Shown in pieces: positions 31,668-44,639 of a stretch of DNA of 64,000 nt (positions are counted from its first letter, which is position 1; each line of letters opens with the position of its first letter). The position numbers and the translations under genes were made by a program. The stretch is taken from the NCBI RefSeq assembly GCF_963855985.1, contig NC_087112.1:7194501-7258500 (forward strand). The letters are read 5' to 3'. Source of the stretch: Ostrinia nubilalis. Lineage: Eukaryota; Arthropoda; Insecta; Lepidoptera; Crambidae. Below the pieces are notes generated by a model, which saw nothing but the letters and a program-made list of their open reading frames with translations, searched no databases and was not told where the DNA came from.

Positions 31668-33105
31668 GTGTGTGAGTTTTGAGACAAATTATTGTGATCT
31701 TTTTACCATTGTTGCTACATAAAACTCATTTATTTTTGCAAATAGGCTTTTAAAAAGCACTTTTACACGTCCCAATATTAACCCTACCACTGCTTCGGGA
31801 CAATAAAGTCGGTCCTGAGAAGAAGCAGCGCAAGAAACTCAGTCACTATTACAACATACAAGGACGTTACTAAGATGCTGTGCCAAGTACCACCATCAGA
31901 AGGATCAGAATCTATGCTATTACAAAAAAGATATTACTGAACTACTGTACATGACTCCAGTTAGATTAGAAGACGTGATTTTGCTGATCACTTTGGTCAC
32001 GAGTCACGAGTGAGATTCAACTACGCAACGCCAGCCGCCAGCGTTGTAATCCGGTACAACGAACCACCATTCCAAGCTACGTCAAAATATTTCAAAGATC
32101 AACAATTCACCAAATTCTATCGATACTAAAACAATCGATTCACACAACACTATTACGAACCTCGAACGTGACGCGGCAAAACCTCTTATTCAAAATACGC
32201 TTATTTTAAAATATGAAATCCCAGGAACCAGTTATGATTGTTTTTTATTCTTCACTCTACGAGGTGACGGGATCTATTCATGTCTTTTGCTCTTTTAAAG
32301 ATCCGAATGAGTTGTTTAATTAAAACGGAGTGATGTGTTAGTTCTGTAATAATGCGGGTAGGTGTCGTTTTACTAGCAACATGGAACGTCGTAATTCAAT
32401 TATGGAAATAAAATTTTAATTATGACCAGGCCAATTTGATCGATTCATTGCAATTTTAATATTACCTTTCTAAATAACTTTTATTAATTCGAAGGTAGTT
32501 TTTGCGTACGATCGTTAATTAAGTACGCCATTTACTTATTTTTATCAAACTAGTCACAGAATAAGTAATGGTCTTTAGTCCTGAAAGTGGATGTAAATTT
32601 TGGATTTAGTAATTTAATTATAAAATTAGGTGTTCATCTTACTAGAACAAATTATTTAGTTTTTTTTAACGTTGGCAACCCAAAATCTAATATTAGGCAG
32701 TTAATTGGCTAAGCTTACGGAGTCCTTATCGTGAAGGTAGAAAGACACGATGGAAAAGCATCAGAGACTTTTGAAGATAGCCTAACAGCATGAAAGTGTA
32801 AAACTGGCATCGTGGCATCAGCGACTTCTGAAGCGAACTATAAAGCATGAAGTGTGAACATTCAACATGCGCTTTGACTGCGGCCTGAATCTTCGAAAAC
32901 ATGAGGTAAGACCCTTGATCTTAAAAGTGAATTAATTCGTACACACAACTAATTTGTGCCACTTTTGTAATGGCTGCTGACATTAAAATTACGGCTCACA
33001 ATGCATAATCCAACGCGTAGGCGTAGCATTGAATTCGTGTGCAGGCGGAACATAGGAAGTGACATTAAAGATATTACAGAGTTTCGGTGAAGAGTGAGTA
33101 CGATG
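31668..33105. other. Intergenic, nothing recognised
   Basis: AT-rich sequence without coding potential or a repeat family that I can name. Confidence 0.4.
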
Positions 33106-33109
33106 ATAA

Positions 33110-33500
33110 TATTATAAAGTACCCGCCCGCGACTATGTAGGTACGCGTGGATCCCGTTTTACCCCCTTCATCTATCTTACGCGGTTTAGATTTTTTCATA
33201 CATATGTTTTTTCCCGCTAACTCCCGTTCCCGTGGAAATTTTGCAATATCCTGTTGTAAGTAAGCTTTAAGTTTACTAAGGTACCTGCATGCCAAATTTC
33301 AAGAGTCTAACTTAAGCGGTTTAGATTTTTCATACAAAAGGATTTTCCCGCTAATTCCCGTGCCCGTGGGAATTCCTAAGTATACTATAACCTGCCCAGG
33401 AGTATGAAGAATAATTGTACCTACCAAGTTTCGTTAAAATCCGTTGAGTAGTTTTTGTTTCTATAAGGAACATACAGACAGACAAAAAATTTACTGATTG
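33110..33500 (+). mobile_element. Lepidopteran short element, ACGCGTGGATCCCGTTTTAC type
   Basis: ACCCGCCCGCGACTATGTAG and ACGCGTGGATCCCGTTTTAC, followed by TTCGTTAAAATCCGTTGAGT. Other copies: 37610-37785 (minus) and 45222-45420 (plus). Confidence 0.6.
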
Positions 33501-35215
33501 CATTTTTGGCATCAGTATCGATCACTAATCACCCCCTGATAGTTATTTTGAAAATATATTTAATATACAGATTTGACCTCTCTACAGATTTATTATAAGT
33601 ATAGATAGATTAAGGATAGATGCTTTATACAAAAGAAAAATAAGGTCACAAAATATAATTATTATTAGGTTTTTAACGGAGAAGCTCTTAGCCTGCATCT
33701 CCCCTGATGGAAAGTGATGACCAGACCGAGGGTAGAACCGAGCTACATCTGGAATCCTCAACCACAGACGACAAATTCATCCCACACCTATTTTATTTGG
33801 TACTTAATCTCAAATTTTTCATTATCCTCTCACCATCGAGGACTAGAAAATAACTTTCTATAGAAATGCTTACCAGTAGCTGTGCCAGTAGGCACTTTTA
33901 CATTGTTGTGTAAATCTCTGCACCTAATAAATAAACGAGTGATTCGATGTAATCGGGGAAACTAAACTACTAGAAACTCCATAAACGATTCGTCTCAACT
34001 ACTCGAAATTAAGCGTCTACCGTTAAACCTGGATAGACGCCATTAAAGTTATACGCATCACGGTTCACACGTGGTTAATAGTCGATAAAACGGTAGCTAC
34101 GGGACCCTGCAGTTAACCTGTGCTCGGAAACCCCATTAGGATACGAAAAAGGATGAAAAAACTAACCTAATCACGGGGAGGCGGACGCAGAGATGCGACT
34201 GGCGATAAGTCGGTACGCACGAAATTGGGTTTGTTGTACTTTGTAGGGATGCTGATAAACAACATTCAAACACAAGCTTAAGCTTAATTGGAGTACATTC
34301 AATCTTGAGTGTCTTTTCATAATACCTACTTACCTAACTTACAATTTTACAGTTTTTCAGTCAGTAAATAATCTAATTGTTGATGGTGGTGGCTACCAAA
34401 TCTTAGTTACTATGATTAATGTCTGTGCCAATTCCTCAGTCCATCGAGATCTAAAAATGGTCAATTTCTAGTCTGAATCGTCATTCATGGTATAGTTAGT
34501 TAGGTTAAGTTTGTTTTGTTTTGTGAATAAAATTGTTTTTTATACAGGGCATACAAGGCAGGTATTTGACCGCACCTGATGTTATGGAGATATCTAGTGT
34601 TACGTTTAACTGTCATTTAAGTGCTTATTCACTCTCGCTTTGAAAAGGTCCAGATTATAGAGTTGGTAGCGTAGTTACTGTCGCATCTCTGTGGCGCCCA
34701 AACCGCCGGTACCGCAGCAGCGATCAGAACAAAAAGTATCATATCTCCATTCCATATTTCAATATTTATCACAGGATCGTTCGTTTTCGGTCAAAATTCG
34801 TAAAAGGCTCGAAGTAGAGTGTGCTCTTTTTTCAATATGGAAGTTGTATTTCCTTTATTTTTGGCCGCTCTGTTATTATAAATGAGCTCGCCAGACGCGG
34901 GTTTTATTAACTTCTTATTTGTGGAGTGGATTTATAGAAAAGTTTAATGCAGGACGAACGAGATCAGTTCTTCGCGAACTGCTGATTTATCTAGCAATCA
35001 GCTGCAATTTTTATGGTAATTACATGGACTTCCAATAATAAATTACTGATAACTTTTGCTATTATTCATTTTAAATATCAACTTTTCAATGTGGGAATTT
35101 AGGGTAAACTTTATTAAGGGCTCTTGAGCTTATTCCTTTTGGCTATGCGGTCCTGTTCAGGAGTCTTAGAATTACTAGAACTGATAACCTAATTATTAGT
35201 TTAGATAGGTACCTA
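33500..35215. other. Intergenic, one short repeat fragment
   Basis: 33680-33770 carries GAAGCTCTTAGCCTGCATCT, which is similar to 10228-10310. Otherwise unremarkable. Confidence 0.4.
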
Positions 35216-35690
35216 CTAGCTTTTGCCCGCGGCTTCACCCGCGTGAAATTTAGTTTGTTACAGATCGTCATAAATTATAGCCTATATGTTATTCTGGATT
35301 ATAAACAATAATGTATGTAATTATAAATAATAGTGCGCAGAACTGACGGCCGATGGGGCAGCAAGGTTCTGGAATGGAGGCCGCGTACCGGAAGGCGCAG
35401 CGTGGGACGTCCACCTACAAGGTGGACCGACGACATCGTAAGGGTAGCAGGGAAGCGCTGGATGCAGGCCGCTTCCAATCGATCAATGTGGAAAGCATTA
35501 GGGGAGGCCTATGTTCAGCAGTGGACGTCCTATGGCTGACATGATGATGATGATGATGAAACAATAATACTGTAAAGTTTCATCAAAATCCGTTCAGTAG
35601 TTTTTGCGTGAATGAGTAACAAACATCCAGACATCCATACAAACTTTTGCATTTATAATACTAGGACTAGGACTAGGGCTAGGATAGTAG
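35216..35690 (+). mobile_element. Helitron-like (Lep1-type) element split by an RTE
   Basis: Left half TAGCTTTTGCCCGCGGCTTC to AAACAATAAT (35312), right half from AAACAATAATACTGTAAAG to TTTATAATACTAGG. It matches the uninterrupted copy at 24118-24312. Confidence 0.8.
35313..35558 (+). mobile_element. RTE 3' end insertion with 10-bp target duplication
   Basis: 5'-truncated RTE: the open frame includes MRRTDGRWG, then VLEWRPRTGRRSVGRPPTRW and ALGEAYVQQWTSYG, with a (GATGAT)n tail. Flanked by AAACAATAAT at 35303-35312 and 35559-35568, and the intact sequence is preserved at the empty homologous site in the 24118-24312 copy. Confidence 0.88.
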
Positions 35691-36144
35691 GATCTTTATA
35701 ACATCGACTTTTACATTTTAATTCATCCTATAATATTCAATCAGTTAGACAGCGTACGAAGACTTACAAATGGAAAAAAAGTTAGAATGTTGTTTTTGTT
35801 AAAAATGAGTGTCAATAAAGTTCAAAATTCCGTGAGTTCATTGAAAATAATTAGAAATGCCCGTATACGGAACACGATGCAGTTTTGAATCAGTGCACGC
35901 CTTATAGTTAATTTTTCCATATCTTATTTGATTCTTGGAGTCAAGACACCGACTGCGTGGAGTCGCTTTGCTCAAAATATTTAATTTAATTTATAGAAGA
36001 CATAACCACGCGAAGCTACTTTGAATATGATTTTTTAATCAAGGTACAAAATAGTTTTTATAGTTATTGCTTATTCAGCACACCAGCAATGGAGTTATAT
36101 CTTTTGTAACCAAAAACCGGCAGCAAACTAAGAACTAAGTAAAC

Positions 36145-36250
36145 TCAGGTCGGCCGTTTGGTGTAGTGGTTCGAAACGGATTACTATAATTATTCCGGAG
36201 GTTGCGGGTTCGATTCCCGCACAGTACAAACATTTGTGTGCATGAACATA
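36145..36250 (+). repeat. tRNA-derived SINE
   Basis: TTTGGTGTAGTGGTTCGAAA (A-box) and GGTTGCGGGTTCGATTCCCG (B-box) followed by CACAGTACAAACATTTGTGT, a common lepidopteran SINE head. Confidence 0.75.
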
Positions 36251-36859
36251 ATATTATTTGTTTGTTTTGGACTAAGTGTTTTCTATGTATAATACTCGTA
36301 TGTATATTAAAAGTATGTTTATATCCGTTGTCTAGTACCCATAGTAGGTACAAGCTTTGCTTAGTTTGGGACTAAGTAGAAGCGCAGTGTAAATCAATGT
36401 CCAAGGATTTTTATAAGGTAATTTTTCATACCTGTGTGCATAAAAATGTTTAGTATGAAAAACCTCGTTACGATCGCTATGTTAACTTGGCCTTGCTAAC
36501 TGAAACTAATGGAAATACACTGAAAAAGTTTAAAAGTTACTTTCTGATAAGTTTTATTTGCGAAAAGGTGACTGAGTTTCTTCCGCCACTTTCTTCTCAG
36601 CACCAGCCCATTTATGTTGTCCCGAAGTGGTGGTAGGGCAAGCTATATTTGGGAGGTGTATAAGCGCCCTAGAACGGGCTTAAGTACTGAATAAAAGATT
36701 TTATTTGAGTTCAACGAACAAAGAACTATAGGAGAACGGTTCCGAAGTTTTCAGTATGTTTAAAAATTAATTATTTCATGAGCACAGTCGACTCCACCGC
36801 CGCCTCTGTTCCAGCACTTACAATACTTTATTACGTCGTCCATCGAAGTCGTTTATTTG

Positions 36860-36935
36860 CGCGATCGGCCCGTACTGATTTAAAACTCATGTGTCTTCAG
36901 TTCGATTCTGGCCGGGTGCTCGCCGATCTCATACA
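36860..36935 (+). repeat. Degenerate tRNA-like SINE
   Basis: B-box-like AGTTCGATTCTGGCC with a weak A-box (GATCGGCCCG) upstream. Confidence 0.35.
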
Positions 36936-37529
36936 CGCCTAGATATCTCTTCTTTGTACCAACTTACGAACGCACTTTACATATACTTTAAGTCTGTTAA
37001 ATAAGGTTGATTTTTGATTGGGTTGGTTCAGCAGATGTTGGTATTTATTACAACAATTTAAGTTCTATAATAAAGGCAGATAGATTTTAATGTAAATTGT
37101 TATTCATGTGTTTATGTCTTCCTCCAGATAGGATCGCACTAAAAATAGCTTGTGTGAGATAGATTGGGGTATGTGGAGTGAATTTTAATAGTTTTGTTGT
37201 TAAGTGCTTGTTATAGAAATGTGTTAACATAATGATAGGTTTATGGGAGCAAAGATTTGACAGTAGGTTTGGTGAGTATGTACTGTAGTTTTTTTTTGTT
37301 AAAATCAAAATCAAAAATATTTATTCAATTTAGACCACAAGTGGCACTTATGAACGTCAAAATATTAAATTAACGAGTTTAAAATTGAAGCGCGATCGTA
37401 ATGTAAATGGATGGGATGGGGCTTCATGAGCCACCATAGGGCACCATAGGTGTCTGATATTGAATTTTCAGATTGATGAGGTAACATGACCTCTTTTTTT
37501 ATTCACAAAAAAGTACTCATAATTATCCT

Positions 37530-37790
37530 CAATATTTGTCTCACCAGGGAATCGAACCCAGGAGTAAATGATTAAAAAGTCACGTGTGGTGTGACTGACG
37601 GACTGACTGACATAGTGATCTATCAACGCATAGCCCAAACCACTGGACGGATCGGGCTGAAATTTGGCATGCAGGTAGATGTTATGACGTAGGCATCCGC
37701 TAAGAAAGGATTTTACGAAACTCCACCCCTAAGGGGGTAAAACGGGATCCACGCGTACGAAGTCGCGGGCGGCCGCTAGTTATTTACAAA
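37530..37790 (-). mobile_element. Lepidopteran short element, minus orientation
   Basis: GGGGGTAAAACGGGATCCAC, GCGTACGAAGTCGCGGGC and CTAG, the reverse of 45222-45420. A minus-strand B-box (GGGAATCGAACCC) at 37548 may be a separate SINE remnant. Confidence 0.6.
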
Positions 37791-37799
37791 GGTAGAGCA

Positions 37800-38800
37800 A
37801 CTAGTAAAAGCTAGTTAAAAAACGAAGCCCTAGTTTCATTTATTCCCACTCATTATTTCCAATCCGACTTATTTACAGCTCATAATATCTCGGTCGCTAT
37901 TCTAAATCAAGGCGCCTATTTAAAATCTGCGCGTACGCATCTCACACGAAAGAAATCGAATAACGATTAGTGCGAGCCATTTCGAATTGGGTATTCGCGA
38001 GTATCACCATGGAAATAAGCATAAATCCTGCTCATAGATTAGAGAACATACAGAAGGTTACATACGTTGTAAATAAGCTGACTTTTCTACCTAATTAATT
38101 TAATTTGACGTAAATTAACGAGTTTGAAATTCAAGCTCGATGGTTAAGACCTTTTTTAGAGAAACTAAACAGATAAATACTTTAAATATTAAAACAATGG
38201 TTTTTGTAGCATTAAAGTAGAACTCTAGGTTTGTAGACAGAATAAATAAATGATAAATGCTACATAATACCCATAGATTTGATGCAGTTTGTTATTAATA
38301 ATATTATATTTAAAAGCTTGCAGAAAGAAGTATTTATTTAAACGTCATTACTCCATTGACCATATACTATTGCGTTGTGATTTTAAGTTTTTTGAATTCG
38401 GTTGTTTCTACAAAGCATTTAAGGCATTGGATCTTCTGTACCTGTCCTATCTTTGCCCCAGTAACTTATTGATACCCGGGGGAACCCTCAAACCTTAAAC
38501 GAGCGATGACCCCACGCTATTGTTTCAAGCCACAAAACAAAAACTTTAGGAAAGATTAAGATTAACTTGAGCCCTTCGATTGAGTTCCGTCCGAACGTTT
38601 TAGAGAGAAAAATGTGCCTATTTACAGTACTTTTGTGTACTGTACTATTTGTATATGTCAACGTGAAATTGTGTACTCTGTCAGTTTATAATATAACGCA
38701 TTAGATTGTAAACTAACAGTGGGTTAGGTTAGGTTAGATTGTAATTTAACAACGTTAGATTATAATTGGACGGAATTCACAATTTTACGGTGACATATAC
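37800..38800. other. Intergenic, nothing recognised
   Basis: No repeat family named and no coding sequence. A short GGTTAGGTTAG run at about 38720. Confidence 0.4.
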
Positions 38801-38884
38801 ATACAGCGTGGGCACAGATGGCAATACGTCAGACTTTGGACTTTTGTTATAAAATAGTATATTTGATGCTTGGCGTTTCCCTAC

Positions 38885-39200
38885 AAGATCACAAAAGGAA
38901 CGAGTGGATCAGAGAAAAGACGGGGTCAGCGACGTGGTGGAAGAGATTGAGAGCCGTAAATGGAGATGGGCAGGGCACATTGCATGAACCAGGATCGCTG
39001 GGCCAGAAAGACCCTGGAGTGGAGACCCTGCAACAACACCCGCGGCAGGGGAAGACCGCCTAAACGGTGGACAGACGACATCCGGCAGCAGGCTGGGGTG
39101 AACTGGATGCGTGTGGCCTGGGACAGAAGTCGGTGGACGGTTGAAGAGGAGGCCTATGTTCGAAGGCGAACCCAAAGGCTGATATAGATAGATAGTATAT
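38885..39200 (+). pseudogene. RTE-like LINE C-terminal fragment, frameshifted
   Basis: KRNEWIREKTG in one frame, then after a frameshift ARKTLEWRPCNNTRGRGRPP, KRWTDDIRQQAGVNWMRVA and EEEAYVRRRTQRLI, ending in GATA-rich tail ATAGATAGATAG. It belongs to a relative of the main RTE family here. Confidence 0.75.
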
Positions 39201-39622
39201 TTGCAATAACTTAAACTTATTAACCGACTTCAACAAAAGAAGGAGGTTCTCGTCTATCCAATTAAATTTGATATTATGTTTAACACCTTTGAGGACATAT
39301 TGTCAAAATTTTAAAAGATTGAGTTATTGACTAGCCCTACTTGTTTTCTTTATTTTAGGAAACGAAATAAATTCAACAAGTAACGCACAGGTAATTATAA
39401 ACCAATCCAAAACAAAGATATTCCGTTTCACTCCTTAAAAAAGCTCATGTTCCATCATTGTAAGGCTGTCATTGATCATTTTCGAAAAAACCCACCAAAT
39501 TCCCGATCGGGTCGAAAGGGCTGGGGTTACTACTTTTTTGTGCCCTTCTAAGGAAACGTCAGATTAGGATGATGTTCAAGAGTAGGACTGGTTTTGAGTA
39601 CAGTCGATAGCACATGAACTAT

Positions 39623-39921
39623 ACAGGGTGACTTTGAAATCGTTGGCATCCTTTTAATAAGACTCTACTCATGATACATAGTGCGTTCCCCAAATATGAA
39701 ACTAATCCAATGAGATTTTTTGTCATTATTTTTACTATGTATTTGTATTAGTGTGCTCATAAAGAGTTTAAAACTATTGTACAGTCAACATCTGCCTATA
39801 ACAAGTTTTTAAATATTGAAATTTTAATTCATTGCATTTGTCTCTTATTTAGGGAATGTAATGATAAATGATAATGAATCTTATTTTAAAACGATGTCAA
39901 CGATTTCAAAGTCACCCTGTA
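39623..39921. mobile_element. MITE with CAGGGTGACTTTGAAATCG ends
   Basis: Perfect inverted ends (ACAGGGTGACTTTGAAATCG and its complement, ending CACCCTGT), flanked by TA. About 300 bp with no coding sequence. Confidence 0.8.
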
Positions 39922-39929
39922 TATTTTTG

Positions 39930-41430
39930 TTGCAAAAGAGCACTTATTAAAACTACATTAATTAATTAGTGTTTACTTTGATGTGAAAGTTCGTAAGGTG
40001 TCAAATAGTTAGTGACACTCAAGTAGCCAAAAAGTTCGCAACACGTCTTTGTTTCAATAGGGATGTTTCCTGGGTAAAAAAGCAAGAGTTTGAATTAGCC
40101 CGTCAGTTAATTTATTGAAAATACTCTACGTATTTTTCGCTTTTTCAAACTAATGGAAATTGAAAAACATAAGGCACTTCAAAGTTCAAAAGAAGAGGCC
40201 CATAATGTCAAAGAGTGCTTAAAAGTGTAGCACTTTGTGACGTCACGCGGAACTTCAACGCATCATAACTTCGTAATTATTTGTTTGTTTGACAAATAAA
40301 AATATACGTGTCCACTATTTTTTTATATTATAATTGACGGACTAAAAGATTTTTTTTAGAAAACTATTAGATATATTTATACATTAGCTAAAAAAGGTTA
40401 TGTTGTCAGCTTTTTGGCCACTTTAGGTGTCAGGAACTATGATGCTGACTGTACATGCCCTTTATTGGTCTCGTTAAAATTCCCTGAGAAGGTAGTGAAT
40501 CAAAATTTTTGTGAACCCCTCACGAGTCTGCACGTGTACGAAATGCAAAGACCTTGTGGGTTCCTTTTGATATTATAGCGAATTATAATAGGTAAGGTTA
40601 CAAAGAACTAAATAAGAAGATACTTAAAAAGGTAGTGAAAAAGGATTAGCTAGGAATTTGATGTACGCGGCTTTGACATAGAATTAGAATTTCATCCTTT
40701 ATTCACAAGTCTCTGAAAACGACACTAGTGATTGGTTCAAACATTAAAATTTAATCAATCTTTATTCAACAAACATAGTAACTAATTCTAAGTTATCCAT
40801 TTTATGAGAGCAGAGCAAAGTTTTGGAAATGTTAAAATACATTTGCATACCTTCTGTTCTTGTGATATTATTGTTTGATAATATCAATGTCTTGTAAACT
40901 TTCACTAAGAACTGATTTCAATTGTAGGACAACTTTTAACTTTTCTCTGCTGTAGATAAAAATTACTTTCTGGCATTTGAACTCGAGTTAAACTCAAGTT
41001 GATCTCTAGTTTCAATTGATTTATTTTTGTGTGGATGAAAATTTCTTTTTAAACCAGTGTTCATCTCGGGTTTAACTTTTTAGTAATAAGATCTTCCTTG
41101 TTTTCGGCAATTAAAAAAATCGTAACATACAACTGCATACAATCGGTAAATCCCAATGCCATCTTCCCTGTAGGTACAACGTTCCCTTTTGAGTACATTC
41201 CGAAAATTGTTCAATTAACACTTTTTGCTCGCGAGTGACTCCTGTTCCCGGTACTTTGACGGGGGTCCACGTGATCGACGATAGGGTCACGCGCAGCACC
41301 CAGGTATGTTTGTGAGTACTGAATTTAAAGTAAATTTTTAGCAAATAGTGTGTTTTACAAAAGATCTTTATTTATACATTAGCTAAAAAATTCATACTTA
41401 ACATACTACGTAAGATACCATACCTATAGA
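39930..41430. other. Intergenic, nothing recognised
   Basis: A segment around 41215-41340 (GCGAGTGACTCCTGTTCCCG, GGTCCACGTGATCGACGATA) recurs at 42520-42655, so an unidentified repeat is present. Confidence 0.45.
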
Positions 41431-41439
41431 TACGTCATC

Positions 41440-42040
41440 ATTTCAGCCACAGGACGTTCTTTGCAAAGATAGTGACACCACAAAATTTTTAGGCATTTGG
41501 TTAGATTATAACTTAACCTGGAAGACTCACATTAGTGTTATTTGTAAAAAACTAAACCAGTACTCTTACGCCCTATACAAACTATCTAAAGTAGTGAGCC
41601 AGTCTACAGTGTTAATCGCCTATCATGCATACGTCTCATCGACTATCCGCATTATATTTTAGGGAAACTCTACTGAGAGAGACGTCGCTTTCAGAGCACA
41701 AAAGAAATGCGTAAGAGCAGTTTGTCAACTTAAACTTAGAGACAGCTGTAAGCCCTATTTTAAATCATTAAATTTGTTAACCCTTCCATCAATATATATG
41801 TATAGAGGAAATCAATAAAAAAAACCCAAGTATGTTTCCTACTCATAACAGCAAACGTCACAAAAACAGGATATGCGCACAAATCCACAAAACGACTCTT
41901 TTTACGAAAATTATTTCAGGAATGGCACCCCGTATTTATAATAAACTGCCACAGGGTATAAGAAATAAGGAGGACATATTCTCGTTCAGGGAATGTCTTC
42001 ATAAGTTGTTGGTAGATAAGGCTATATTATTCGATTAGCG
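41440..42040 (+). pseudogene. L2/CR1-like LINE C-terminal RT fragment
   Basis: Frame pieces: DTTKFLGIWLDYNLTWKTHI, CKKLNQYSYALYKLSKV, then after TAG AFRAQKKCVRAVCQLKLRDS. From 41905 another frame gives KIISGMAPRIYNKLPQGIRN. FLGIxLD and the end motif are typical of CR1/L2-like RT C-termini in insects. Stops and frameshifts make it inactive. Confidence 0.75.
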
Positions 42041-42719
42041 AATTCCTCCTGGACAGTTTCATGTGTTTGTAATGTATGTAGTCCAAATCTAATACTTTTG
42101 ACATACCAAGTAGATTGTAGTTGACATTATGTAATTTTAATATTTTTATTTTATTATTTTTGAATTGACATTAATGTAATTATTGAGCCTGAGTTGTCTG
42201 ACAGTACTTATTATAAATGTGAATTCTATTTTGTTTGAATGTAAATGACAATTACAGTAATAATTTTGCTTGACTAAAGGTGGAAGACGGAGATACCTAC
42301 TTGAAAAATTGTAACACCTACTGATGTAAACCCATTTTCGCAAAATATGTATATGATTTGATTTGAGAAGATAGGATTGGCCGGCTGCCCTAGCAGCTGC
42401 AGTACTAGGCCTGGGTACATAATAAATGTTTATTCAGTTCTTTGATAAGTATTTTCTCTTGACTTCATTGGTAAGTCCCTGGCTTATCGTAGTTTCCACT
42501 GACTTCTATCATCATCAGCTCGCGAGTGACTTTGTTCCCGGTACTTTGACGGGGGTCCACGTGATCGACGATAGGTGATAGGGTCACGTTTGTGGTCACG
42601 CTTGTGGTGACGCGCAGAACCCAGGTATGTTTGTGAGCACTGAATTTAAAGTAAACGAGAAAGCATTTTCAATAGCTTTTTTGAACTCTAAAACACAATA
42701 AAAATCTAGGAAAATAGTA

Positions 42720-42900
42720 ATTTAACAATGCTGCCGGAAAACGCAGCGTGGGACGTCCACCCACAAGGAGGACCGACGACATCATAAAAGTAGCAGGAAG
42801 GTGCTGGATGCAGGCCGCCACCAACCGGCCATTGTGGAAATCATTGGGGGAGGCCTATGTTCAGCAGTGGACGTCCTATGGCTGAAATGATGATGATGAT
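42720..42900 (+). mobile_element. RTE 3' end with GAT tail
   Basis: CGCAGCGTGGGACGTCCACC to CAGCAGTGGACGTCCTATGG, tail (ATG)n. It is followed directly by a half copy of the GGTGCAACCCAGCC MITE. Confidence 0.78.
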
Positions 42901-43725
42901 GAAGATGGTGCAACCCAGCCTTAGTAAAAAGGAATACCTACTATCTAGTCTGAAAAATTAAATTAGTTAGGTCATAGAGGTCGTAGACCTAATGAAAGTA
43001 ATTCTTATACTCGTAGCATTAGTCATAGTTTTATTAATAAAAATATATTGTAACTGCGAATAATACATACACGACACAATAATCTCGTCCGAAATAATTC
43101 AAATCAAAATGCCAGCGCATCAAACGACGTGTACTTTGTAGCATTTCTTTGTCTCATTTATAATTAGTGCACGCGATTATTAATAGGGTGATCTAAAATG
43201 TTTGTACCTTTCATTAATTTGAATTTATTGATTAACTAGTTAAATCAGACTGATGGACATTAACAATAACTTTTAGGACGTCTTGGCGTGGTGGTTGCGT
43301 ACCGATCTACGACCCGTGCGGTTGCTGGTTAGAATCCCACTAGAAGCAAATACAAATTTCACGAAAACAAGTACTTTTATTACTGGAAGACTTGGCTGTA
43401 TAGTAATGTAAGTATAGCATGTTAAATGTTCAATTATGTAGCTATTTCTAATTAGCTCTACCTAATTTGGCTCTATGTGTGTTGAAAAAACATCAAGGCA
43501 TACAAAAAATCCAATAGTAATAAAAAAATACTTGATATACCTACTTAAATTTTATGCGAAACAAGGACAGTTAATAACTAAAAAACCAAAAACCACAATA
43601 TCTAATAGAATCGTGGGTTTTCAGATGCCATGAAAAGTGGATTATCTATCTAAGTCTGTTTAGATAAAGAGAAAGTTACTATCCAAAATACGTATTATGT
43701 ATACTACAATATAATATTATCTAAT
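42900..43725. other. Intergenic with a degenerate SINE
   Basis: 43285-43345 has an A-box-like TGGCGTGGTGGTTGCGTA and a B-box-like TGGTTAGAATCCCA. Nothing else seen. Confidence 0.4.
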
Positions 43726-43940
43726 AACCCCCGTATTCACAAACATTACTGTATTAGGTCTCACAGTGCGCGTGGAGACATAGGGTGATACACAGTGAAC
43801 CAGGTGAACCAAACACAGAGCTCTATTCAACGCTGTGCGTTCGATTTGAAAGAAAAAAAAGAAAAAACATTTGTTTGGTACTAAAAAATAAAACAATTTG
43901 CTGTTTCACATAAGCAAGCACGTTTGTGAATACGGGCGTA
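43726..43940. mobile_element. MITE, CCCGTATTCACAAAC family, complete copy
   Basis: Ends CCCGTATTCACAAACATTA and GTTTGTGAATACGGGCGTAA. Same family as the interrupted copy at 904-3178. Confidence 0.72.
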
Positions 43941-44514
43941 AGTCAATTGTTTAGAAGAGGTTACTATCCAAGATACATACGACATACATACTATCTAATA
44001 AGACAGTTCAACCTAAAACACTGTCTTACTCATCAGTCCCAAAACAGTCCGTTCTCATAGACTTGCATAGTTTATTTTTACTTATAAATTAGTTCATCTG
44101 AGTCCGCTAAGACTATAAATAAGCGGCAGTGACAAAGGCTGCAAGACTACAATGTTCGCGTGTAAGTGAAATACACTACATCCGTGCGATCGCTGCCTTC
44201 ACCAGTACATATGAATTTTATGAATCCGGATTACGGGTGGCGTGGAGCTGTCACTGAACAAAGACGCATCCTTAAAAACTTTTTTTACATAATTTTTTAA
44301 GTAAATTAAAGTTTATTTTATTTATTTATCTTTATTAAAGAAACATACAGCCTTGTTTGACACATGCAAGTTTGTTTCAAAGGAAAAAAATAATGCAGTC
44401 TTAAAAAAAGGTAGGCAAGTGTGGAGAGATTTTCTTATAAGAATTTAGACACATTCGAGACAGCTCAATGTGATCAAATATCACACTTATTTAGCTTTTC
44501 TATTTTGCTGTTTT

Positions 44515-44605
44515 CAGCAAAATGAAGTCCACTGCTGGACAAAGGTCTCCCCCTAAGGATTTCTACAACGACCGGTCCTGCGCTACCCGCATCCAGGCAG
44601 CTTTT
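44515..44605 (-). mobile_element. RTE 3' end fragment
   Basis: AAATGAAGTCCACTGCTGGA, CAAAGGTCTCCCCC and CGGTCCTGCGCTACCCGCAT. Confidence 0.65.
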
Positions 44606-44639
44606 GGCAGGCATGGAGAACTTTAAATTAGTTTAGAAA

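Noticed and set aside
36145..36250. Functional tRNA gene
   Set aside because: tRNA-like boxes but a SINE body follows and the anticodon arm does not pair well.
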